A DNA stretch of 28,212 nucleotides. It comes from Paramacrobiotus richtersi. Its lineage: Eukaryota; Tardigrada; Eutardigrada; Parachela; Macrobiotidae. Both the position numbers and the translations under genes were made by a program. Position 1 is the stretch's first letter; each line of letters starts with the position of its first letter. The notes under the pieces are model-generated. The model saw only the letters and a program-made list of their open reading frames with translations. It was not told the origin of the DNA and made no database searches. The stretch spans positions 1 through 28,212 of the forward strand of contig JAQGAU010000433.1 in the NCBI GenBank assembly GCA_034698045.1. The letters are read 5' to 3'. Of this stretch, positions 19,259-28,212 are shown piece after piece.

Positions 19259-19810
19259 AGGTCTTCATTACTAGTATTACGATGAGTTCAGTAATTATTT
19301 TAGTACTGCCTTGGGTACTTTTCCCAGACAGATGCGATACCACTGATGTATCAATTGTCACAGAAGTCAAGTTAAGTTGCGACATATTACGGGTACAACA
19401 TTTGACGATTATACGGTACGGAACGGTCTACCCCGGCCGGTGCACTTAGTATTATTACACAAGAACAGAATAAAAAGGACGTCTTTGAACGTGATATTAA
19501 ATGCGATAATACGTATGACCGGAACCATGGTGTCTACTTGCCGAGCGTTTTCTTATAAAGGAGTATGATCAACTGTCAAGTACGCATGAAGGCTTTACGA
19601 ACAGATACTGGCTCTGAATACAGCACCACTAAGAAAATGATGATTACCCGCCATACCGGATAGGCTGGATAGCCATTAGCCAAGATGCAGTGAATTATGA
19701 TTATGGTACTTTGATCGTGCCCTTGTTTTCTTGCGCTTCGCTTGCGCATAGAGAAATCTCGCATCCGTTCGGCCCGATGCTTTAACTGCATCCTTGGCAC
19801 ATGTAAATCC

Positions 19811-19890
19811 ATGCCCAACGGAATATTTACCCTCTAAACGGTTCTGCTGTTTGGACCTTCCAGTCGGTTTTACTGCCTTATTGTGCTGGT
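19811..19890 (+). repeat. Dispersed repeat, copy 2
   Basis: Partner of 14006–14085, same orientation, about 5.8 kb apart. It lies about 350 nt upstream of receptor B, whereas copy 1 lies upstream of CBM14 gene 2. Confidence 0.6.
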
Positions 19891-20235
19891 AACTAGCTTT
19901 TGCGGGTTGATTAAGAGGATGTTATTTAGTTACGCCATGCCAGAATCAGTTATAAATCTTGCCACCGGTACAGAAAACGACAAGTCCTTGATTTCCCTAT
20001 TATACAAGGCTTTGAAGACGCAGTGAGATTGTTGCGGAACATCCATCTTTCGACCGCGCTCTTGGCCTCTCGCGCTAAGTTTGACGTATATTTGTTGCAG
20101 CATTTCGCGGCTTCTCGCCCCTGTTCGGCCCACTGTGTCAACTGCAGATTATCTCACATAGCATTCGTGTGTCCTTCATCGTGACTGAACGAGCGAAGGA
20201 AACGCTTTCTCTACCGCAGTTCCAAGGCGCCATCA

Positions 20236-22353
20236 ATGCATCCCTCGGTGTTTAACCGCTGCGACGGAATGTTTGATATTTTTTTCATTAGTATGGAGAT
20301 TCTACAATCAGCGCGGTATCTTGGTGCCGCCAAAACCGACATTGCAGATAAAACGCCGGTCGTCAATGTGGCCTTGGTGGTAATCGAGGAACCAGTACTT
20401 ACCGGGTTCGGATCACTCCCCTACCAAGGGTCAGCAATTTCCCTGGCAGCTGAACATGTCAGCAACAAGTACAGAGGTCTTGTGCAGTTCACAATACATT
20501 ACATCTACCTGTACTGTACTGACTCGAGTAATAACCTTATCAACGAGGTGTCGAAATGGCACTACCAGCAACGGAACATGAACGACATTACTGTCTACAT
20601 CGCTTCAGGTACGGTTGATTCAACCAAAGAATGGAAGATGTGTTTTTGTTTTTTAATGTCTAACAATGTATGGCTGAATACTTTGACATGCAGATATGTA
20701 CAGCCGAAAATAAATTAAATTTTTAGGAGTGTTACGGTTTGGTGCGCTTCTGTTCTTACCACAACTATCGTCCAGTGAGTTCCTCGTAGCTTAATTTTGG
20801 ATTTTTCTACAGGGTGTGCTGCTCAGAGCGAACTACCCTACTATGTAGGACAATGGGACACTTTGATGCTTCAAACGTAATAATTTGCCACCCTTACCGT
20901 AACGCGGGCAGAAATCCTTTTTCTGAACCGTAGATTATCGAATCCGGCACAGTTCCGCAGTCGGAAACGGCATCCGACATCGATAGTTACCGCATACCTT
21001 CACACACAGAGCATGTCCGAGTTGTACGTGCAAGTTTTGAAACAGTACAAATGGACATCCATATTCATCATCATCGACACCTTATCACCTCCGTTTTTTT
21101 TTGAATACTGGCAGGAATGGTCATCTCCAGTTTAGCTTATCAAGACTGTCCTGAACCAGTAGTGCGCAGAATTGCTGCCACACCAGGCGTTCCTTTCGGG
21201 AAATTTCGATCACTTCTGGAAGATGCTGGAAAAACCAGCCGAGGTAAAGTCGTAGCAGTGCATATACAAAATCAGAGACAGCAAATTGCAATACTGCGGT
21301 TATTACCGCTGATGTATGGTAGAAAATTGCATGCCTTTGCCACGAACTTACAATTACTGCGAAAGGGGAAACGGCATTTTTAGTAGTCACGTGTAGCGTA
21401 CGGAGTATGCGTATTAACATTTCTCTGCCTGTTTCGCGGTGCTTACATGTAGCACTCACAACAGACTATGTTACATTTGTAGTTGTGATTTACTTCGGCT
21501 ATGGAGCAACGCTACGGGAATTTTTGGTGCGACTTATCAAATATGAATTCCGCTTTAGTTCGTCAGTGTATCTTTACAGATCACCGCGTGTCGGATGAAC
21601 ATGACCAGCGAAGAATATGTATCACGTTTCCAGATATCCCGCGGTTTCATATGTTCAAAGATGCTTTGTTTACAGGTCTACATCATTGCGGAGAATGGAA
21701 TTCTGCGTCCAATGCACTGGCGGCACGGCAACACTGGGGATCAGGTAATGAAGCGCATCAGTAGATTTGCATTGTTTTCATTTGCATTGTTACGGTTGTG
21801 TATACTTGAATGCCCCCATTGTTCTGCCGAGTACAAACGGTATATTCAAAGTTCTTACTTTGAACAGGTTGTTTTGTGGGTATTCCAGTCGGTTTTTCCG
21901 TTTGACTTGAAGGAAGGAACTAACACCATCTCGAGATCCAAACTGGGCGATGGAATTTCGTGCAAGAGCTTTCCAGGAATATAACTTCACCTATAATCTG
22001 ACTGACCAGGTTACTAACTGGACAATCGTTTTGCAATGACTGGAAGTGTATGTGGTCAGTTGAATTCGTTGCAGCCATACAGTCTGATAGCTGCAAACTA
22101 CCTTGCCGTCACTGGTAAGCTGCATGATATTGTGCTTGGTGCGCTTTCTCTCAGTGCAATATTTACATATCACGACTACGGTTTTCTGCCCGCATTTCAA
22201 CGGAATTGTCAACAGATTATCAATGAAACATCGACCTCATGCACAGACGCTGGTTACCGTAGTGGCTCAACATTAGCCCGGCGTTTTTTAAACCGAACAT
22301 TCAGCGTTAACGACGGGGTGATAGCATGTATATCGACAGCCAAGGACAGAGAC
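20236..22353 (+). pseudogene. Receptor guanylyl cyclase pseudogene, ligand-binding part only (receptor B)
   Basis: Nine exons match receptor A exons 1–9: 20236–20608, 20813–20876, 20934–21243, 21483–21526, 21580–21618, 21676–21744, 21868–22009, 22075–22114 and 22216–22353. Exons 2, 4, 5 and 6 have exactly the sizes of receptor A (64, 44, 39, 69 nt), with the same phases. The first exon encodes an N-terminal hydrophobic stretch and the motif GFGSLPYQGSAISLAAEHV. Three reading-frame breaks are visible: in exon 3 near a run of nine T at 21094–21102, in exon 7 near 21950, and in exon 9 near 22318. Homology ends at about 22353. No transmembrane, kinase-homology or cyclase exon follows in the remaining 5.8 kb. 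It is a truncated, decayed duplicate. A soluble ligand-binding fragment from the first exons cannot be excluded but is unlikely. Confidence 0.85.
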
Positions 22354-23167
22354 ATTCTTCCCTTTACTGCTCGTCCCAGACGTACGGTGCGATCGCCACC
22401 AATAGCTTATTTTAAAGAGCAGAGCCTCCATTCCACTGATATAAGCCGTTTCTTGCTATAAATATCAGGTTGAACGCCGTAGATAACTTTGGTTCGTCAG
22501 CGTGGTCTCAAGATACTTTGTCCCGCATTTTACACATGTTCAAATCAGCTGCGAAAGCCGGAAGTACGAATTTCGTCGAAAGCATTACAAATTTCGAATA
22601 TCAATACGTGATCCTGCTACAAAAAACAGAAATTCGGTTTCTAGTCACAAAGACAGGCTTTCAAGGCAGATTTGTTTTCCAGACAAAACAGCAAAGAAAA
22701 AGAATTAAATCTAGGTATTTACCCATTATCTAGGTATTCAATTAATTTTACAAATATTCTAAAGCAAACAAGGGACAGCTAACGAATGTTTTTGTGTAGC
22801 CGAATGATCCCTTTACACAACTTTAGGAAAACTTTTCTAAACCAAGCGGGTCATTCGGCACTATAGCCATCCACATTCGAAACGCTAGTTATCCACGAGA
22901 ACATTTTTTGAATTTTTGGAAGGTGTCATTTTAGTCTACTCCTTACTGCTGATAATCAGGTTGGGTACTATGGGCAGATAAACCTACCGATCATAATGCT
23001 TTGTTCGAAAATTATCAGGTAACGTATGACGTTCTTCCATTTATGAGGAGAAATAAACAAAGAAAGTCTGCGGAATATTTGTGAAATTTGGCAGGACATG
23101 ATTCGGTTTTGGAGCATCGCGAAGTTCAGATATATAGATATATAAACTATTTCAAATGCTGTAAGGG
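22354..23167. other. Region between receptor B and the LINE
   Basis: No receptor homology and no recognisable gene. The lost 3' half of receptor B would be expected here, so the junction near 22353 marks a deletion or rearrangement breakpoint. A small inverted repeat lies at 22799–22859. Confidence 0.5.
22799..22859. repeat. Short inverted repeat with nested stem
   Basis: GCCGAATGATCCC (22799–22811) pairs with GGGTCATTCGGC (22848–22859) with one bulged base. Inside, TTTAGGAAAA and TTTTCTAAA can form a second stem. The total length of about 61 nt is too short for a typical MITE. It may be a foldback remnant. Confidence 0.55.
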
Positions 23168-26100
23168 CAACAACAACAACAACAACAAGTTTATTCCTCT
23201 GGAACTGTTCGCCCAGCAGGTGCCACAATGGTGTTCAGTGGCATTATCTCGCCTTTGCGAGGAAAAATTAACAACAAACAAAAAAAATGTATAAAAGGGA
23301 TAAAACAACATATAAATAAATGTATAAAAGGAAAAAGGAAGAGCGAACACAAAAAGGATGGCCAGAATGTGCGTGACCAATACATGCAAGACGCTGAAGA
23401 CATTTCGCACGACCTTGTGCATTTACAAAGAAAATTATATCGGAAAATAACAATGAAAAACAAAACCAGCTTCCATTACAGTACTGTATCCCAGCCTTGG
23501 TCCAGAACTGTCCGTCCATGGAATGAATCTTTCGCGTCTTTCAGAACTCGGAAGGCCAGCTGTCCAAAGACGTGCATGTCGTGGTCCAATGTCTCATCTC
23601 GCGGATAGGTGTTCAGGCAGCGCTGGAAGTAATCCACAGTGTCCGACACGTTGTTGGCCTCCAGTCTTCCGAGTATGGCTTCTCGCGTTGGTAGATGCAG
23701 GGGACAATGGAAAAGAGCATGCGTCTCGTCTTCAAGAACACTGCAGTGGCTGCATATCCGTTTGCTCCTTTCTAGCTTCTCCCATCGTCCAGTCTCGATT
23801 CGGAGATGATGGCAGCCAGTCAGCAGTTGAATAACGGAGCCGGCAAGATGCGGTGGTAACTGACGCAGATAAGGTGCCGTTAGTGATTGGGGGTGTACCT
23901 GCAACATGAAAAACAACTTCCCTCGGCCGGGACCGTTATCCTCGCGCAGTTTACCGACAAGATTGTCGGTAAACTCTACCTTCAGCTTCGCCATGATGTC
24001 TGCTGGAGACATCATGGTTAGCTTATTTTCCGTCAGCGTTGCGTCTTCCCAAGGCAGGTTCATGATGCTATGGAACGGCTGTAATGCCTGCCGCATATAG
24101 TACTTTTTTCGAATCTTTGCCGAGATGATCAGCTCAGTGAGAGCTAAACGGACCATGCTGTCGCAAGGTCGTTTCAAACCGCGAGCAATGTATCGCATTT
24201 GGTTGGCGATTTGCCGATGGTGAAACGGCGTCTTGCTTGTGAGGTAATAAAACGCGTCATGGGAGATTCTTTGTTTAACATTGTAGAAACGACGATGAAA
24301 GTTGATCTGTAGCTTATTGATCTCTTCATTCGTGCAGCAGTACTCCGATCCGAACAGAATCGTGCTGCCAACTGTTGCCTCGAATATTTTTTCGGCGATG
24401 TCCAGATTGATACCTGCAGGCGATGATGCAATCTTTTGCTGGAGGGAGAAATAACTTGTCTGTGCATTTTCGAACATTGCGTTTCTGCTATTGCTTAACG
24501 ACAGGGACTCGTTCAGCTGGACACCTAAGTATTTGAACTCGTGAACCTGCTCTAAATCGGTTCCTTTCAGTGAAACTTTGCACTCTACATTTAGCCGGGA
24601 TTGACCTTTAATAACCATAGTAACTGACTTCGTTGTATTCACCACCAGACCATGATCGTCAGAGTATTCACTGAGAATGTCAAGGGATTTTTTAAGTTCT
24701 TCGACCGAATGTGCAAAAACAGCTACGTCATCTGCAAATTTCAACAGAAACACTGGTAAATGGCCGAGCATGACTGTGGTTACTCTGTTATAAGAAACGC
24801 GGTTGGTCATATCGTCGATATAAATATCGAACAACAGCCCCGAGCTGGGGTCACCCTGCCTGACCCCCTTCATGAGCAGAAACGACTCGGACAGTTCACC
24901 AGAAAGGTTTACTCTGTTCTCCGCGTTTTCATACATCGAAGACAAAATGCGCAACATTTTAAAAGAAATGCCCTGTGCAGAAAGTTTGTCCCACAATTTT
25001 GTATGTATTACCGTATCAAACGCTGACGTGTAGTCAATGAACGATACATACAACTTTTTGCTTTCATTTAGCGTGCGTTCCGCAATCGCTTGAAACGTGA
25101 TAAGATGATCGGAAGTGGACCTGCCCTTTCTAAACCCCGCCTGGTCATCTCTCATGTTCGCCCACAGTTCCAGTCGCTCACTGAAGACTGCGGAAAGAAT
25201 TCGCGCTGGTAACGGAAGTACAACTACTGGGCGCGCATTACGGGGCACGAATTATCTCCCCTTTTTTGGTACGGGTACTAGATTACCCACACACCAAGAG
25301 CTTGGCACTGTCCCTTCTTCAAAAATATTGTTTAAAGCCTGTGTGTACTGCTGTAAAAAGTGATCGTTGATACACAAAGCTTTAAACGTTCCCGTATTAA
25401 CACAGCAATCTCCCTGTGAAGAGGATGCTTTGATGTTGCTAACTGCCGCCAGTACTTCCACTGCCGTTATAACTTCGTTCAAAACCGGCACCGACTGAAG
25501 GGTTCTCGGAAAACAGGAATACACTGGCTCACTTGCAGCCAAATTTTTAAAAAACATATAGAAATCATTTAATTTCCCTGACTCCTGACCTGAATGTAAC
25601 ATTTTTCCAAAACCAACACATCTCCAGAACTGCCTTGGATTTGTCTTTACCATATCTGCGCACTTCTCCCAGAAACAGCGGCTTTCGAGACGCTCTTTGT
25701 TTCGGACGAATGCAATGAACTTTTTCCGTTACCCATAGAATTCTGCCCTAAACCTGTCTGTCTGCTCTGTACTTAGCCCTGGCTGTGTTGTCCGCCTCCA
25801 AGCATTAATCTTTAGCGATTTTAAGCGACTGATTTCCCTTTCGGCTCCGCCATCCGCTCTCGGCGAGCTAAAACTGTACCGAAATCGATCATCGCTGTAC
25901 AAGGACGCAGCAGCGGTCATCATGGCCTGCATGCAGTCAAACGCGCTTTGACCTGCTGGGGCAATGGTCTGGATTATTGTATCTACCGCTGCACGGGCAA
26001 TATACCCGTAGTCGACCTCAAATGGCACCTTCACGCGCTTTTTCCGACCTGTGCAGGACGTTGTTCTGGCTACAAGTGAACGGAAGTTTACTCGCACCAA

Positions 26101-27310
26101 TAAGGGAACATGATCCGACACGAAATCGAGAACATCATTGACTGCGAAATCTTCCACGAATTCCACCTGATGTTGTCGTACACAGACATAATCAACAACC
26201 GACATACCGTTATGTGTTCTACATGTAAATTCAGAATAAAACGATTTACCAAAGTCATTCAAGCCGTTCAACGGAACCATTTGCGTAAGAGTACAAAACC
26301 GCACAAAACCTTTACCCCTCGCGTTTGCTTTATCGGCATCGACGTAGTAACACCTGACACGTTGTACCTTTTCACTCTGTTCAGCAAATCTGTCAACATC
26401 ACAGTTTTTAACAGGCGAATCATGACCGGTTCTGGCATTAAAATCACCACAGAGAGTTAGGGGAATGTTGATAAGAGATATGTCAGATATTCGAGAAGTA
26501 AGGTAGTCGAAGTATTCATCATCATCTACAGATACAGGAGAATTAGATGAAGGTAGGTAGACACAAACGAGATAGAGAGAGAAATCGGCTGTTTTATTGG
26601 TTATCGCTGCACACAGAATGTCCTGGAAATCGTTCCGAACAAGATCAATTGAAAATACATTCTTTAGGTAAATACTGATACCGCCGCCGCTTCTTTGCAG
26701 TCTTCTGTGGTGAAACGAAATATGGTCAGCAGACTCAAAGGTGGGATCATTTGCTGACAGTTTGGTCTCAATAAAGACGCAAATATCATTTTCATTAATA
26801 GCTTTTAAAAATTCCGATCTGAAGTTGTTAACAAACCGAGCTAATCCGTTTACATTCAGTAAAAATACACCGACAACAGTTGAGCGTCCGACATCGATAC
26901 CAGAAGCCGCACTAGATCGTGAGCCAATAGAAACAGCCGTCTTATCACTGGATTGAATCCTACACATAATAGAAGATCCAGCGAGTTGCAAATTGGATGT
27001 ATTCGAATCGACCACCTGGCTTGCTCCTGACCCAAAACAACAACCGACATTAGCAGAGACAGCCGCAATGCCCCCACGAGCTGCATCGCGTGAACAACCA
27101 GCTTCGTGCGCTCGCAATGCATTATAGTTAAGAGAGCCTGAGAGAACGCTCGCGCCCTGGTCAGATAGAGAACAGGTGCTGTTAAGGGCAAACCGATTTC
27201 GACACAGTGGGACTACAAAACCGGCATTTGCGCGGTTCCGGACGTGAACTTGGTTTTGATTTATCTTCAGTTCTACTCTAGGATGATCTTGCTCCATAAA
27301 AACCTCTTTT
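23168..27310 (-). mobile_element. Non-LTR retrotransposon (LINE) with EN and RT
   Basis: The element reads on the minus strand. Its 3' end is well defined: a roughly 300-nt 3' UTR, AATAAA at 23195–23190, and a (TTG)7 tail at 23188–23168. The 3' UTR contains two ATGTATAAAAGG repeats about 33 nt apart. The 5' end is not defined. AT-rich sequence above 27298, including the palindrome AAAAAACGTTTTTT at 27495–27508, may be its 5' UTR. No separate ORF1 is seen upstream. I could not find a target-site duplication. A microsatellite-like tail and a single ORF resemble RTE- or CR1-type elements, but the clade is not assigned. Confidence 0.9.
23476..27297 (-). CDS. LINE polyprotein: AP endonuclease–reverse transcriptase, two in-frame stops
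   Basis: One frame runs for 1274 codons from ATG 27297 to the stop at 23476. It is interrupted only by two TAA codons, at 25731–25729 (codon 523) and 25254–25252 (codon 682). No net frameshift is seen. Residues about 144–405 are an AP-type endonuclease: NVNGL, E177 in FIETKL, Y247, GDFNAR (284–289), SVVDY and SDHVPL, all hallmark positions present. The reverse transcriptase covers about 560–960, with the GFRKGRST block, FIDYTSAFD, GVRQGDPSSG and catalytic FADD at about 854–857. A C-x2-C…H…HC motif (CSHC … HALFHC) near the C-terminus resembles the zinc-binding end common in LINEs. The first roughly 140 residues are Ser/Ala/Cys-rich with no recognised domain. The copy is probably inactive because of the stops, but its intact motifs suggest a young age. 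Confidence 0.9.
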
Positions 27311-28212
27311 TTAAAAATTTAAATCAAACGATCTATTTTAAAATAAACTTTGAAGTTCAAAACTTTGGTCACGTTTTGGCAAAAGTGCAAAACCGATATT
27401 TGTAAAAGGGAAACGCAGTCTCGTCAAAAACCACATTGCCTTGCACCTTACGCAGGCTTTTTTGAATTAAAAAATTTTAAAGCGAGTTATCGTAAAAAAA
27501 CGTTTTTTCAAAACGTTTTTCTGTTGTCATTTCTTTCGAAGGCAGAATTTTGCCAAAAGCGTGCTACATTATGCTTTGCACGGGTATCTGCATTTTTTAC
27601 GACCATAACCGGCTTGGTCCGATGACGCTACCGTGTGCAAAGCTTGCACAAAGTTGTTTTTGTCGTTTTTCTATGATGTATGGATGAATGTAGGGTAGTC
27701 GAGGACAGTTAGTGCATTTCTCTGGTCAGTTTGGTTTGCCAACACACGGCGGCCGCAGAAGGGGATACGTGCGGCTTTTTGTAACTGGTGAGAGAGAGTG
27801 CCCTCGTCTCATGATCAGTCTCATTCGGGCCAGCATTCATGGTCAGCTGATACTTTCATAGTTTTGCAAGAAGTAGCCGAACGTAGCTGTTTTTCAAATT
27901 CTAACAGTGTAGGACCGGAAAGGGATATAAAGTTGGACTAAACGGATTCTGAAAGATTAAACATTCGTCCCCTAGACTGATTTTTTTCAAAAAAGTGGTC
28001 ACCGCGTATAGCGTCGAAATCGGTTTGCCCTTAACTGCGGTAACCGGAAATGCGACAGTCTAGTAAGGACGGCGTATAGGGAGACTGAGTCGGCAGTAAC
28101 ATTTTCGGAACGCTTCCCACCGGGCCATAGACGTCTTTAGAATCGAAGATTCTAAGGAAGTATATATCTATTTTCAAATTGAAATTTCTTTGTAACTGCC
28201 GCCGAACGTGCC
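27311..28212. other. AT-rich stretch beyond the LINE and right window end
   Basis: No gene recognised. The first few hundred bases may be the LINE 5' UTR. The remainder to the window end shows no protein-like frame, receptor relic or repeat shared with the rest of the window. Confidence 0.45.

Larger units (their letters stand above)
17255..20235. other. Long intergenic region
   Basis: Nearly 3 kb with no recognisable protein, RNA gene or transposon frame. Frames of 60–110 residues exist (for example 17370–17702 on plus, 18898–19173 on minus), but none shows a domain or exon-like support. Inside are a hairpin (19222–19258) and the second copy of a dispersed repeat (19811–19890). The right end should contain the former promoter of receptor B. 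Confidence 0.5.

Noticed and set aside
23168-27640. Target-site duplication for the LINE
   Set aside because: The flank next to the tail (…TTCAAATGCTGTAAGGG) has no convincing exact partner on the 5' side, so no duplication is claimed.

Overview
This is eukaryotic, animal-type DNA. Genes are split by short GT–AG introns, most of them 55–70 nt. There are two secreted chitin-binding (CBM14) proteins, two receptor guanylyl cyclase loci, a kinase–Kelch fusion and a LINE. No bacterial operons, tRNAs, rRNAs or CRISPR arrays were seen. The gene families and compact introns suggest an ecdysozoan. A tardigrade is my best guess, but that is inference and cannot be proved from the window.

Layout. 1–2677: no gene recognised. 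2678–2771: a perfect 43-bp-arm hairpin. 2778–2925: a relic of a receptor guanylyl cyclase exon. 3245–4088 (-): CBM14 gene 1. 4590–4740: a 151-nt near-palindrome. 5766–11340 (+): a nearly complete receptor guanylyl cyclase (receptor A, 20 modelled exons). About 11625–11860: a second exon relic of the same family. 12419–13298 (-): CBM14 gene 2. 14226–14290 (-): a relic tail of a LINE-like element. 14981–16999 (+): a kinase–Kelch gene. 20236–22353 (+): a receptor guanylyl cyclase pseudogene that keeps only the ligand-binding part (receptor B). 23168 to about 27300 or beyond (-): a LINE with one endonuclease/reverse transcriptase frame interrupted by two stops.

The region is shaped by local duplication. 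The two CBM14 genes share coding sequence, 3' flank, TATA box and upstream boxes. A fragment of the same receptor exon lies a few hundred bases beyond the 3' end of each, so the duplicated unit probably held both a receptor and a CBM14 gene. Receptors A and B have the same exon sizes and phases through the ligand-binding domain.

The genes need not work together. The CBM14 proteins are likely secreted to cuticle or another chitinous matrix. The receptor would convert an extracellular signal to cGMP. The kinase–Kelch protein is intracellular with an unknown substrate. Exon models were built by eye from splice signals and paralogue comparison.
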